Assembly: GCF_900107205.1 (NCBI RefSeq)
Contig: NZ_FNPC01000001.1
Span: 31,213-95,212 of the forward strand
Direction of reading: 5' to 3'
DNA length: 64,000 bases
Source: Halopenitus persicus
GTDB lineage: Archaea; Halobacteriota; Halobacteria; Halobacteriales; Haloferacaceae
Shown in pieces: positions 41,843-50,767 of this stretch (within the stretch, counting starts at the first letter, position 1; each line of letters starts with the position of its first letter). The translations under genes were made by a program, and so were the position numbers. The notes under the pieces are model-generated. The model did not search any database and was not told the origin of the DNA. It saw only the letters and a list, made by a program, of their open reading frames with translations.

Positions 41843-43081
41843 ATGGACCCCGTGCTCCGGCCGGTCGTCGACCCGACGTTCGCGGTCGCCGCGCTCGCGT
41901 TCGTGGCCGGCGGCGCCGCTCTCGGGACGGTCAGCGGACTGATACCGGGGTTACACGCGAACAACTTCGCGCTGGTGCTCGCCGGCGCCGCGCCGAGCAT
42001 CCCCGCGGACCCGTTGCTGGTCGGCTGCGCGATGCTCGGCGCGGGCGTGGTCCACACGTTTCTCGACGTCGTCCCCTCCCTCTCGCTTGGCGTTCCGGAC
42101 GCCGCGATGGCGGTCGCCTCGCTGCCCGGCCATCGGCTGGTGATCGCCGGCCGGGGCCGCGAGGCGTTGCGGCTCTCCGCGGTCGGATCGGGACTGGCGG
42201 TCCTGATCGCCGTCCCGCTGGCGGTTCCGGTCACGTGGGTGATGGTCCACGCATACCCGACGATCCGGGCGAACATCGGGATCGTCCTCGCCGCGGTCGT
42301 CGGGTTCCTCCTCGTGACCGAGTCCTCGCGGCACGCCGCCGTCGCCGGCTTCGGCGTGTTTCTCGCCAGCGCGCTTCTGGGATCGGTCACGCTCGACGTC
42401 GATCCGAACGCGCCGCTTTCGACCGGCGGGATGCTCGCGCCGCTTTTCACCGGCCTCTTCGGCGCGCCGGTTCTCATCGACGCCATCGACGGCGCCGGCG
42501 TTCCGCCCCAGTCGGACGCCCGGATCGCGATGGACCGTCGGCCGCTCGGCATCACGGCCGCTGCGGGGTCGTTCGCGGGGGCGATCGTCGGCTATCTGCC
42601 GGGCGTCTCGGCGGCGATCGCCGCGACGGCGGCAACCCCCCTCGTGCCACGCTCGGATGCCGACCGGGGATTCGTGGTCGCCACGAGCGGCGCGTCGACG
42701 AGCAACACCGTCTTCGCGCTGTTCGCGCTCGTCGCGCTGGGCGTGCCCCGAACCGGCGTAATGGTCGCAATGGAGGAGGTTGCCGTCCCGTTCGCTCTCC
42801 CGGTTCTGCTCGCTGCGACCGCCCTCGCCGCCGGGATCGGGTTCTGCGTGCTGCTTCTGGTCGGCGACGCGTACCTCCGGATCGTCGGCAGAACCGACTA
42901 TACCCGGCTCTCGCTCGGTGTGCTCGTCTTTCTCGTCGGGCTCTCGTTTCTGTTCGCGGGGGTGGTCGGCGTCGGTACGCTCGTCGTCGCCGCGGCGTTG
43001 GGGCTCGTGCCGCCGCGGGTCGGCACCCGGCGCGTCCATCTGATGGGGGTGTTGATCGGCCCGTTGCTGCTGGGATCGTGA
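41843..43081 (+). CDS. TctA-like (DUF112) membrane transporter
   Basis: A 412-residue membrane protein with about ten hydrophobic segments. The TctA family signature is visible twice: GTVSGLIPGLHANNFALVLAG near residue 30 and GAIVGYLPGVSAAIAATAATPL near residue 250, the pseudo-repeats of tripartite tricarboxylate transporter permeases. No TctB or TctC gene is adjacent, so it is either a lone archaeal version or partners from elsewhere. The substrate is unknown. The start codon at 41843 precedes the first helix directly. Confidence 0.83.
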   Translation: MDPVLRPVVDPTFAVAALAFVAGGAALGTVSGLIPGLHANNFALVLAGAAPSIPADPLLVGCAMLGAGVVHTFLDVVPSLSLGVPDAAMAVASLPGHRLVIAGRGREALRLSAVGSGLAVLIAVPLAVPVTWVMVHAYPTIRANIGIVLAAVVGFLLVTESSRHAAVAGFGVFLASALLGSVTLDVDPNAPLSTGGMLAPLFTGLFGAPVLIDAIDGAGVPPQSDARIAMDRRPLGITAAAGSFAGAIVGYLPGVSAAIAATAATPLVPRSDADRGFVVATSGASTSNTVFALFALVALGVPRTGVMVAMEEVAVPFALPVLLAATALAAGIGFCVLLLVGDAYLRIVGRTDYTRLSLGVLVFLVGLSFLFAGVVGVGTLVVAAALGLVPPRVGTRRVHLMGVLIGPLLLGS

Positions 43082-43193
43082 CCCGACGATACCGTGACCC
43101 AACGCCACCGTGACCCAACGAGTGCAGCGTCGTAGCACGGCCACCGGGCGGTACGGCTCCGGGAATCGATCCCGACCGGATGCAAAGAACAAC

Positions 43194-43202
43194 GGTTAAA
43201 AG
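43194..43202 (+). promoter_or_regulatory. TATA-like box of the zinc-ribbon/EF-1beta unit
   Basis: GGTTAAAAG is centred about 27 nt before ATG 43225, consistent with a leaderless transcript. Confidence 0.55.
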
Positions 43203-43224
43203 TCGCGCACCGGTTCATCAGAGT

Positions 43225-43404
43225 ATGAGCGACAGTCAGCAGCAGGCGGCCACTCAGTGCGTCTCCTGCGGGATCCAGGTCGCCGGGATGAACGCCGCCC
43301 GGTTCGATTGCCCCGAGTGCGGCACGAACATCAGCCGGTGCGCGAAGTGCCGCAAGCAGAGTAACCTGTACGAGTGTCCCGACTGCGGCTTCCGGGGGCC
43401 CTAA
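43225..43404 (+). CDS. Small zinc-finger protein of the HVO_2753 type
   Basis: A 59-residue protein with four cysteine pairs: CVSCG, CPECG, CAKC and CPDCG, enough for two zinc sites. Proteins of this kind in Haloferax (HVO_2753) are needed for swarming and biofilm formation, with no known target. ATG 43225 lies about 27 nt after GGTTAAAAG. The EF-1beta gene begins 2 nt after its stop, so the two are one transcript. The link with translation suggests an RNA or ribosome role; that is inference. Confidence 0.85.
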   Translation: MSDSQQQAATQCVSCGIQVAGMNAARFDCPECGTNISRCAKCRKQSNLYECPDCGFRGP

Positions 43405-43406
43405 CG

Positions 43407-43673
43407 ATGGGTGACGTCGCGGCCAAGATCAAGGTGATGCCGAACGGTCCCGAGGTCGACCTCGACGAGCTCCAGGAGCTGCTCGAGGACTCGCTCCCGC
43501 AGGGCGCGAAGATCCGCGGGTTCGAACGCGACGACGTCGCGTTCGGCCTCGTCGCGCTGCTGCCGACCGTGATCGTCCCCGACGACGCGGGCGGCACCGA
43601 GGCCGTCGAGGAGGCGTTCAGCGGCGTCGAGGGCGTCGAATCCGTCTCGGTCGAGAACGTCGGCCGCCTGTAA
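43407..43673 (+). CDS. ef1b: Translation elongation factor 1-beta (aEF-1beta)
   Basis: An 88-residue guanine nucleotide exchange factor for aEF-1alpha. The sequence [30 protein letters not shown] and the later EDxx...[15 protein letters not shown] are the ferredoxin-like fold of the archaeal factor. ATG 43407 is chosen because it gives the conserved start and follows the zinc-finger stop by 2 nt. A T-tract (CGATTTTTCG) about 20 nt after the stop may end the transcript. Confidence 0.94.
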   Translation: MGDVAAKIKVMPNGPEVDLDELQELLEDSLPQGAKIRGFERDDVAFGLVALLPTVIVPDDAGGTEAVEEAFSGVEGVESVSVENVGRL

Positions 43674-43689
43674 CGCCGGCCGTTCGCCT

Positions 43690-43698
43690 CGATTTTTC
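43690..43698 (+). terminator. U-tract after EF-1beta
   Basis: CGATTTTTCG, five T in a row, lies about 20 nt after the EF-1beta stop codon and is the only such tract in this spacer. Confidence 0.4.
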
Positions 43699-43805
43699 GT
43701 CTCATCGGCCGTCAGCCGAGGGGTTCTCTGACGCCGGAGTCGTCGTTTCAGCACACGACGACGCCGGCCGTCAGTCAAAGCTGCTGATCAGTTGATCGAA
43801 AAACG

Positions 43806-43879
43806 AGCCAGGGCGGGGATTTGAACCCCGGAAGTCTCGATTACAAGTCGAGTGCATGAACCGCCCATGCTCCCCTGGC
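43806..43879 (-). tRNA. tRNA-Thr (anticodon UGU)
   Basis: The minus strand gives a full cloverleaf of 74 nt. The acceptor GCCAGGG pairs with CCCTGGC, and the anticodon stem CTCGA/TCGAG holds loop CTTGTAA with anticodon UGU. The T arm is CGGGG-TTCAAAT-CCCCG and the discriminator base is U. No intron is seen. It is separate from the protein genes around it and points against EF-1beta. Confidence 0.95.
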
Positions 43880-43990
43880 ACGGGACCGGATTGTCGACCC
43901 TCCTTTGAGTCAGTATCGGTTTTCCGGCCGAACCGGTCCGCGTCGTCACCGGGTTCCGCATCGAACGCGGGGTTCGCGGCCGGTCGTCGG

Positions 43991-44599
43991 TCACCGGTCG
44001 GGAAGTTTCTTCTCGAGCTCGACACGGTGGAGTTCGTACCCGCGTCGGCGGTAGAGGCGGCGCGCGTCGACGTTGCTCGCCATCGCCTCGATCCCGACGA
44101 CATCGACTCCTGCCGCCGCGAGCCGACGTTCCCCGCGATCGAGAAGCGACGAGCCGATCCCACGGCCACGGGCTCCGGGTTGGACGAACAGCGCATCGAC
44201 GAACCCCCGGTCCGCGTCCCGTTCGTAGGACCCGCGTTCGCGGGAAACAAGCACGAAACCGACCGGATCGTCTCCTGAAGATGCCTCCCCCGGGGGAGCA
44301 TCCTTCGTCGGCCGCACCCGCGCGAGAAAGACCTCCTCCGAGACGATGCCCTCCGCGAGCCTGTCTCGCACGACTTGCGCGTTGGGTTCGACGCGGAGGT
44401 GTGAGCCCGCCTCCCGTTGATCGCTCGCGAGCGCGAGCCACAGGTCGACGAGCGCATCGAGCTCCGCCATCGTGGCCGCGACGACCGTGTGCTCCGGTTC
44501 GTTCTCGCCCGTTTCGCACTCGCCAGTCGCTTCGTTCTCGTCGTCCGCCTCATCCCGGTCGTTCGTTCCGTTCCGGTCGTCCGCTTGTCGTTCCGTCAT
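43991..44599 (-). CDS. GNAT family N-acetyltransferase
   Basis: A 202-residue protein. The first 35 residues are a charged Glu/Asp/Asn-rich extension. The acetyltransferase core includes GFVLVSRERGSY and the acetyl-CoA loop VDALFVQPGARGRGIGSSLLDRGERRL, followed by ASNVDARRLYRRRGYEL, the typical motif B. The substrate is unknown. Its gene lies next to tRNA-Thr on the same strand, 111 bp upstream; co-transcription is not evident. An alternative start near the end of the charged extension cannot be excluded. Confidence 0.82.
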   Translation of the reverse strand: MTERQADDRNGTNDRDEADDENEATGECETGENEPEHTVVAATMAELDALVDLWLALASDQREAGSHLRVEPNAQVVRDRLAEGIVSEEVFLARVRPTKDAPPGEASSGDDPVGFVLVSRERGSYERDADRGFVDALFVQPGARGRGIGSSLLDRGERRLAAAGVDVVGIEAMASNVDARRLYRRRGYELHRVELEKKLPDR

Positions 44600-44766
44600 T
44601 GATCAGTCCGTCCGTCGGATCGGCGTTCCCGATCGCGGTCGGGTGAAGCGACCGCGGAGGTGATCCGGCCGACCCGCCACGATCGACCGTGGTGTGGTAC
44701 CATCATTGACCGAGAGCGAAGAGTTATTTACGCCCGACGTACCCAAGTATCGTGTGAACCTAACGC

Positions 44767-45900
44767 ATGGGCCTTACTAAAGCACTCGATCGAGGGCGAG
44801 AAACCGTCCGCGGACGCCCCCTGATACTCATCACGTGGCTCGCCGGCGTGCTGCTCGCGCTCGATATCCTCGCCAGACTCGCGGGCGTCGAGATCGCGCT
44901 CGCCGCCGGGCGGAGTTTCGGCGGGTCGATGTCGGCGGCGCAGTTCGGCAACCTCGTCTGGAACGGGGTGATCGTCGGGCTCATCTTCGGGCTCGCCGGG
45001 ATCGGCCTTTCGATGACCTACAGCATCCTCAACTTCGCCAACTTCTCGCACGGCGACCTCCTGACCACCGGCGCGTTCACCGGCTGGGGCGCCGCGCTCC
45101 TGATCGCCGGTTGGGGGCTCGCCGAGACGGGCTCGCTCGTCCTCGTTCGGGCTGCCGGGGGGCCGAGCCCGAACGAGATCGGCGCCTCGGTCATCCAGGC
45201 CCCGATCGCGATCGTGATCGGCGTCGTCGTCGCCGCCGTCGCGACCGTTCTGGTGACCGTGGCGATCGACCGCGCCGTCTATCGCCCGATGCGCGACCGC
45301 GGCGGGATCCCGCTGCTCATCGCCAGCATCGGCGTGGCGCTCGCGCTGCGGTACGTCGTACAGTTCGTCTTCGGCTCCCGGAGCCGCGGCGTGACCGCGA
45401 CCGAGGGCGTTCGAACCACGGTCGCGGGCGTGGGCGTCAACCTCCACGAGCTGACCCTGTTCGTCGTCGCGCTCGTCCTGATGGTCGGAATGCACCTCCT
45501 CCTCCAGCGGACCAAGCTGGGGACGGCGATGCGGGCGATGGCCGACAACAAGGACCTCGCGCTCGTGACGGGGATCCCCACGGAGCGGGTCGTCACCGCG
45601 ACGTGGGTTCTCGGCGGCGCGCTCGCGGGCGTCTCGGGGTTCCTGTACGTGCTCGAGCGCGGAACCATCGAGTTCAACATCGGCTGGTTCCTCCTGCTTT
45701 TCATCTTCGCCGCCGTCATCCTCGGCGGGATCGGATCGATCTACGGCGCGATCGCGGGCGGGCTCGTCATCGGGCTCGTCCACGAGGTCTCGCTGGTCTG
45801 GATCTCCGGCGACTTCAACGCGGCCGCCGCGTTCCTGATCATGATCCTCGTGCTACTGTATCGCCCCGAGGGGCTCTTCAGCGGGGTGACCACCGCGTGA
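44767..45900 (+). CDS. livH: Branched-chain amino acid ABC transporter permease LivH
   Basis: The first permease of the livHMGF operon, 377 residues with about eight membrane helices. The block GLAGIGLSMTYSILNFANFSHGDLLTTGAF is the family signature, and MRAMADNKDLALVTGIPTERV corresponds to the loop that contacts the ATPase. The ATG at 44767 follows GTTATTTACG by about 33 nt. The last bases overlap the livM start (GTGA). The substrate class (branched-chain amino acids, amides or urea) is inferred from family only. Confidence 0.9.
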   Translation: MGLTKALDRGRETVRGRPLILITWLAGVLLALDILARLAGVEIALAAGRSFGGSMSAAQFGNLVWNGVIVGLIFGLAGIGLSMTYSILNFANFSHGDLLTTGAFTGWGAALLIAGWGLAETGSLVLVRAAGGPSPNEIGASVIQAPIAIVIGVVVAAVATVLVTVAIDRAVYRPMRDRGGIPLLIASIGVALALRYVVQFVFGSRSRGVTATEGVRTTVAGVGVNLHELTLFVVALVLMVGMHLLLQRTKLGTAMRAMADNKDLALVTGIPTERVVTATWVLGGALAGVSGFLYVLERGTIEFNIGWFLLLFIFAAVILGGIGSIYGAIAGGLVIGLVHEVSLVWISGDFNAAAAFLIMILVLLYRPEGLFSGVTTA

Positions 45901-47408
45901 CCCATCGCCTTCGTCCCGACGGCGGTGCTCGTGGATCGGGCGACGCTGATCGCGAACCGAGCGGCGTTCGCGGATCGGGCGGCGATGCCTCCGGTTCGGA
46001 CGACGACGATCGCGGATCCGGTGACGGCGGCCGCGGAACGCCACGCGGGAAGTCGGCCGCCGGCGCCGTCCGGGACGCGGTCGAACGGACGCTCGGCGGC
46101 AACGACCTCGCGGTCGTGCTCGCCACGCTGGGAGCCATCTATCTGCTGTTCACGCTGTTCGTGCTCGTTGCCAACGACTTCGAGATCACGACGAGCACGA
46201 TAAACGCGATCGCCAGCACGCTCCGGCTGCTCACGTTCTTCGCCGCCTCCTATGCGGTCCTGGCGCTCGCGTTGAACCTCCATTGGGGATACACCGGCCT
46301 GTTCAACATCGGCGTCGCCGGATTCATGGCGGTCGGGGTCTACACGATGGGGCTGCTCTCGTCGCCGCCGGACGCGACTTCCGGGATGGGGCTCGGGCTC
46401 CCGCTCCCGATCGGGATCATCGGCGGGATGGTCGCGGCCGCGCTGGTCGGACTGATCGCAGCGCTCCCGGCGCTGCGTCTCGAGGCGGACTACCTCGCGA
46501 TCGTGACGCTCGGGCTCTCGGAGATCATCCGCCTGACGATGAACTCGGGCCAGCTCTCGAGCTGGACCGTCGAGACGTTCGGGTTCGGCACCGGCGGCGG
46601 TTCCGGGCTCAACCTCCCCGCCCGCCCGACGGACGCGTTGTTCGAGGGCGGCGCGGGCGAGGCGCTGCTTGCGACGCTGACCGGGATGGGGGTTCGGCGG
46701 TCGATCGTCGTCGACGCCGCCTATCTGTTCGTCGTGATCGCGTTCGTCGTCGGGGTCTACTGGCTGCTCTCGCGGGTGGGAGCCTCGCCGTTCGGTCGCG
46801 TTCTCAAGGCGATCCGCGACGACGAACTCGTTGCCCGGTCGCTGGGGAAGGACACCAGACTGTTCAAGATCAAGGTGTTCATGCTGGGCTGTGCGCTGAT
46901 GGGGCTTGGCGGGATCCTCTGGCAGGGCTCGTACGGATACGTCAACCCCAACTCGTTCCGGCCGATCGTCACCTTCTACGTCTTCGTCGCGGTCATCATC
47001 GGCGGCTCGGGGTCGAACGCCGGCAGCATCGTCGGGTCCATCCTGTTCGTTGGGCTGCTCTTCGAGGGACCGCGGCAGTTCGGCGGGATCGTTCAGAACG
47101 CGATGGAACTGGGCGACGCGCCGGCGACGTTCGCCGGCGCGGTCGGTCCGCTGACGGGGCTCGACCCGACGCCGCTGCTCGCGTACGGCCTCGAGAACAT
47201 CAGCGCGCTCCAGTTCGTTCTCCTCGGCGTGGTCCTGATCGTGATCATACAGCGACGACCCGACGGCGTCCTCGGGCACCGAACCGAAACGGCCGCCGCG
47301 GTCGACCTCGGGGAGCGTCCCGCTGCCGGAGCCGCCCCGGACGCGAGCCGCGACTCGGCGACGGACGCCGGGTCGGCGTCCGGTTCGGGAGGTGACGCCG
47401 ATGAATAG
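45897..47408 (+). CDS. livM: Branched-chain amino acid ABC transporter permease LivM
   Basis: A 503-residue permease. The first 60 residues are Gly/Asp/Arg-rich and disordered, then membrane segments begin at about 75. The LivM blocks are ALNLHWGYTGLFNIGVAGFMAVG and LKAIRDDELVARSLGKDTRLFKIKVF, the EAA-like loop that touches the ATPase. I chose GTG 45897 because it overlaps the livH stop (GTGA) and no good internal start precedes the first helix. The final 40 residues form another acidic tail. The livG start lies inside the end of this gene. Confidence 0.88.
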   Translation: MTHRLRPDGGARGSGDADREPSGVRGSGGDASGSDDDDRGSGDGGRGTPRGKSAAGAVRDAVERTLGGNDLAVVLATLGAIYLLFTLFVLVANDFEITTSTINAIASTLRLLTFFAASYAVLALALNLHWGYTGLFNIGVAGFMAVGVYTMGLLSSPPDATSGMGLGLPLPIGIIGGMVAAALVGLIAALPALRLEADYLAIVTLGLSEIIRLTMNSGQLSSWTVETFGFGTGGGSGLNLPARPTDALFEGGAGEALLATLTGMGVRRSIVVDAAYLFVVIAFVVGVYWLLSRVGASPFGRVLKAIRDDELVARSLGKDTRLFKIKVFMLGCALMGLGGILWQGSYGYVNPNSFRPIVTFYVFVAVIIGGSGSNAGSIVGSILFVGLLFEGPRQFGGIVQNAMELGDAPATFAGAVGPLTGLDPTPLLAYGLENISALQFVLLGVVLIVIIQRRPDGVLGHRTETAAAVDLGERPAAGAAPDASRDSATDAGSASGSGGDADE

Positions 47409-48390
47409 CGGCGTCGACGCCCCTGACGAGGAGGCCTCGGAGAACGGCGCGGCGTCGGCCGGGAAGGCGGACGACGCGGACGTTCCCGACGCGGTCGACG
47501 TCGTCGGCGTGGACGAAGCGGTCGCCGGCGGGAGCGACGAGTCGGCTGCGGACGGAACGACTCACGAGCCCGAGACGCAGGATTCGGCGGTCGAACGGCG
47601 CGCGGCGGAGACGCCGCCGGACGTCCGGCTCCAGGTTCGGAACCTGCGAAAGTCCTTCGGGGGGGTCGTCGCCGTCGACGACATGAGCTTCGCGGTCGAG
47701 GCGGGGACGATCACCGGATTGATCGGCCCGAACGGCGCGGGCAAATCGACGACCTTCGACTGCATCACGGGCGCACACGAGCCGGATGGGGGGACCGTCC
47801 GGTTCAACGGCGAGGACATCACCGGGCTTCGGCCGGACCAGATCGCCAGCCGCGGGCTGGTTCGAACGTTTCAGATCGCCAGGGAGCTTCCGGAGATGAC
47901 GGTCCTCGAGAACCTGATGCTCGCGCCGCCCGACCAGGTCGGCGAGCGACTGTGGCGCTCGGTCGTCCCGGGCGCACGCAGGGGCGTGGTCGAACAGGAA
48001 CGGGCCCTTCGGGACCGCGTCTGGGAGACCCTCGAGTTCTTCGAGATCGACCATCTCGCCCGGCAGGAGGCGGGGGCGTTGTCCGGCGGCCAGCGGAAGC
48101 TGCTGGAGATGGCCCGTGCGATGATGACCGACCCGGACCTGCTCCTGCTCGACGAACCGCTCGCCGGCGTGAATCCGACCCTCGAGGAGAAGCTGCTCGA
48201 CCGGATCCACGACCTGCGCGACCAGGGATACACGTTCCTGATCGTGGAACACGACATGGACGTCATAATGGACCACTGTGAACACGTCATCGTGATGCAC
48301 CAGGGATCGCTGCTGGCGGAGGGACCGCCGGCGGAGATCCGGTCGAACGAGCGCGTCATCGATGCGTACCTCGGGGAGGACCTCGAATGA
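47401..48390 (+). CDS. livG: Branched-chain amino acid ABC transporter ATPase LivG
   Basis: An ATPase of 329 residues. Residues from about 77 onward are the ABC domain: Walker A GPNGAGKST, signature LSGGQRKLLEMARAMM, Walker B LLLLDEPLAGVNP and the switch His in VEHDMDV. The N-terminal extension of about 75 residues is acidic and disordered, unlike bacterial LivG. ATG 47401 overlaps livM by 8 nt; GTG 47392 is an alternative. The gene is followed by livF with an ATGA overlap. Confidence 0.92.
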   Translation: MNSGVDAPDEEASENGAASAGKADDADVPDAVDVVGVDEAVAGGSDESAADGTTHEPETQDSAVERRAAETPPDVRLQVRNLRKSFGGVVAVDDMSFAVEAGTITGLIGPNGAGKSTTFDCITGAHEPDGGTVRFNGEDITGLRPDQIASRGLVRTFQIARELPEMTVLENLMLAPPDQVGERLWRSVVPGARRGVVEQERALRDRVWETLEFFEIDHLARQEAGALSGGQRKLLEMARAMMTDPDLLLLDEPLAGVNPTLEEKLLDRIHDLRDQGYTFLIVEHDMDVIMDHCEHVIVMHQGSLLAEGPPAEIRSNERVIDAYLGEDLE

Positions 48391-49256
48391 GCGACGCAGC
48401 GGGCGACGACCGAACGGGCGACGAGACGGACGTTCAAGCGAGCGACGGCGAGACGGACGTCCAAGCGAGCGACGGCGAGACGGATGTCCGATCGGACGTT
48501 GACGCGAATGACGTTCGAGCGCGGACCGACCCCCGCGCGAGCGCTCCGGAGGACGCGATCCTTCGGGTGCGGAACCTCGATGCGGGCTACGGCGACCTGC
48601 AGATCCTGACCGACGTCGACCTGGACGTCGGCGACGGCGAGTACGTGACGATCGTCGGCCCCAACGGGGCTGGGAAGTCGACCGTGATGAAGTCCGTGTT
48701 CGGGCTGACGACGCACCTGGGCGGGACGATCACCTTCCGGTCCGAGCCGATCCACGAGCTCCCGCCCGAACGGATCATCCACCAGGGGATCAGCTACGTG
48801 CCGCAGTCGGACAACGTGTTCGCGGGGCTGAGCGTGCGCGAGAACCTCGAGATGGGGGCCTACATCCTGGACGAGGTTCCCGAATCGCGGATCGAGACGA
48901 TCTACGACCGGTTCCCCGTCCTCCGTGACCGGCAGGGACAGAAGGCGGGCACGCTGTCGGGCGGACAACGGCAGATGGTCGCGATGGGTCGCGCCCTGAT
49001 GTTGGATCCTGACCTCCTCCTGTTGGACGAACCCTCGGCCGGGCTCGCGCCCGACCTCGTGCAGGACATGTTCGACCGCATCGACCGGATCAACGACGAC
49101 GGGACGGCGGTCCTGATGGTCGAGCAGAACGCGAAGCAAGCGCTGCGCCGCTGTGACCGCGGCTACGTGCTCACGCAGGGACGGAACGCCTACACCGACG
49201 CCGGCGACCGGCTGCTCGCCGACGAGGAGGTCCGCCGGAAGTTCCTCGGCGGGTAG
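48387..49256 (+). CDS. livF: Branched-chain amino acid ABC transporter ATPase LivF
   Basis: A 289-residue ATPase. The ABC core starts after about 50 residues: Walker A GPNGAGKST, then YVPQSDNVFAGLSVRENLEMG, the LSGGQRQMVAMGRALM signature and Walker B LLLLDEPSAGLAPDL. The N-terminal 50 residues contain repeats of DVQASDGET. The start ATG overlaps the livG stop (ATGA, 48387-48390). It is the last gene of the operon; the binding protein gene is convergent from the other side. Confidence 0.92.
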   Translation: MSDAAGDDRTGDETDVQASDGETDVQASDGETDVRSDVDANDVRARTDPRASAPEDAILRVRNLDAGYGDLQILTDVDLDVGDGEYVTIVGPNGAGKSTVMKSVFGLTTHLGGTITFRSEPIHELPPERIIHQGISYVPQSDNVFAGLSVRENLEMGAYILDEVPESRIETIYDRFPVLRDRQGQKAGTLSGGQRQMVAMGRALMLDPDLLLLDEPSAGLAPDLVQDMFDRIDRINDDGTAVLMVEQNAKQALRRCDRGYVLTQGRNAYTDAGDRLLADEEVRRKFLGG

Positions 49257-49328
49257 CGGCCACACGACGTCCGACGGCGGGCGGCGGGACGGACTGGCGG
49301 TCGTCAGTACTCGATCCCGACCGCGTCG

Positions 49329-50663
49329 TCACTCGATCTCGATCGTTTCGACGTTCACGACCTCGCCGTCCTGGTAGCGGAAGACGTTGTACGAGACCGC
49401 CTGCATATCGCCGTTATCGTCGAAGTTGACCCGCGAGGACGCGCCCTGGTAGTTGATCGCCTCGCCGTTGGCGGCCATCGACACGCCCTCCGCGAGGTTC
49501 TCGGGCGTGATCTCCGTCCCGTCGGGGTTGGCGACCGCCCGAAGGTTGTCGCGGACGTCGGTCCCGGAGGGATCGGCCGCGTCGGCCGCGGCGCTCGCGA
49601 GAATGATGACCGCCGCGGCGTCGTAGGCGTGCGCGTTGAACACGCCCGGCTCGGTGTCGTACTGCTCCTGATACATCTCGACGAACCGTTCGTTGCCGGG
49701 GCCGCTCGACCCGGGCGAGGTCCCCCAGACGTTGTTCATCGGGTTGCCGACCTCCTCGGGCAGCGTCGAGTCGTTGAGGCCGTCGGTGACGAGGATCGGG
49801 ACGTCGTAGTCGCTGGCGTATTCGTTGTAGTAGTCCCGGAACAGCGTGATCCCCGACTGCGGGAAGCCGACGACCATCAGGATGTCGGGGTTGTCGTTGA
49901 GCGCCTCGCTGATCTGTGAGGAGTAGGACGCCTGCTCGGGCGCGAAGGAAACGCGGTTGACCGCCTGGCCGTCGTTCTCCTCGAAGCCGGCGACGAACTC
50001 CTCCTCGAGCGCCTGGCCGTAGTTGTCGTTGAGATAGAGCGTGCCGACCGTCGACGCCTCGAAGCGGTCGACGGCCAGGTCCGCGAGCACCGGTCCCTGG
50101 AGCGCGTCGGACGGACACGTCCGGTAGATGTAGTCGTCGTCGTCGAGGTCGGTCACCGCCGGCGCGGTCGACGACGGCGAGATCCCCACGATCCGGTTCG
50201 GAATGTAGACCTGCTGTGCCACCTGGAGGTTGACGTTCGACGCCGCGGGGCCCACGACCGCGGGCATCCCCGCGTTGACGAGGCCGTTCGCCTCCGAGAT
50301 CCCCGTCTGCGGGTTCGTCTGCGTGTCCCCCGTCTCGGTCTCGACGGTGAACTCCGTCTCGCCCTCGAGCTGGTGTGCCGGAAGAAGCGCTCCGTCACGG
50401 ATCGGTCCGCCGAGACTCCCCAGATCGCCGGTTTCGGGCATCAGAACGCCGTAGTCGATCGTCGCTCCGGCGTCGCCGTTGCCGCCGCCGTTCCCGTTAC
50501 CGCCGCCGTTTCCGTTGCCGCCGCCGTTCCCGTTGCCGTTCCCCCCACCGTTGCCGTTACCGCCGCCGTTACCGCCGCCGTTGCCGGCACAGCCGGCGAT
50601 GGAAACGATGCTGACTCCGGCCGCACCCTGGAGCACGTCGCGTCGTCGAATGTCGCGTGTCAT
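49329..50663 (-). CDS. livK: LivK-type substrate-binding lipoprotein
   Basis: A 444-residue extracellular binding protein of the LivK type. The N-terminus has a Tat-like RRRDVLQGAAGVSIVSIAGC with a lipobox Cys, then a long (Gly,Asn)-rich spacer of about 40 residues, then the binding-protein fold: GVLMPETGDLGSLGGPIRDG, NGLVNAGMPAVVGPAASNV and the later VGFPQSGITLFRDYY. I chose ATG 50663 because the signal motif begins there; a TATTATAAAAC box lies about 31 nt upstream. It faces livF in convergent orientation. Confidence 0.9.
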   Translation of the reverse strand: MTRDIRRRDVLQGAAGVSIVSIAGCAGNGGGNGGGNGNGGGNGNGNGGGNGNGGGNGNGGGNGDAGATIDYGVLMPETGDLGSLGGPIRDGALLPAHQLEGETEFTVETETGDTQTNPQTGISEANGLVNAGMPAVVGPAASNVNLQVAQQVYIPNRIVGISPSSTAPAVTDLDDDDYIYRTCPSDALQGPVLADLAVDRFEASTVGTLYLNDNYGQALEEEFVAGFEENDGQAVNRVSFAPEQASYSSQISEALNDNPDILMVVGFPQSGITLFRDYYNEYASDYDVPILVTDGLNDSTLPEEVGNPMNNVWGTSPGSSGPGNERFVEMYQEQYDTEPGVFNAHAYDAAAVIILASAAADAADPSGTDVRDNLRAVANPDGTEITPENLAEGVSMAANGEAINYQGASSRVNFDDNGDMQAVSYNVFRYQDGEVVNVETIEIE

Positions 50664-50767
50664 ACCGGTTTGGTACAATGACGCAATGTATTATAAAACT
50701 GCGGTTAAAACACCCGAGATACCGCCGTTCTCCGGGGTTTCCATCGGTGACGGACGCCGCGCGCCGC

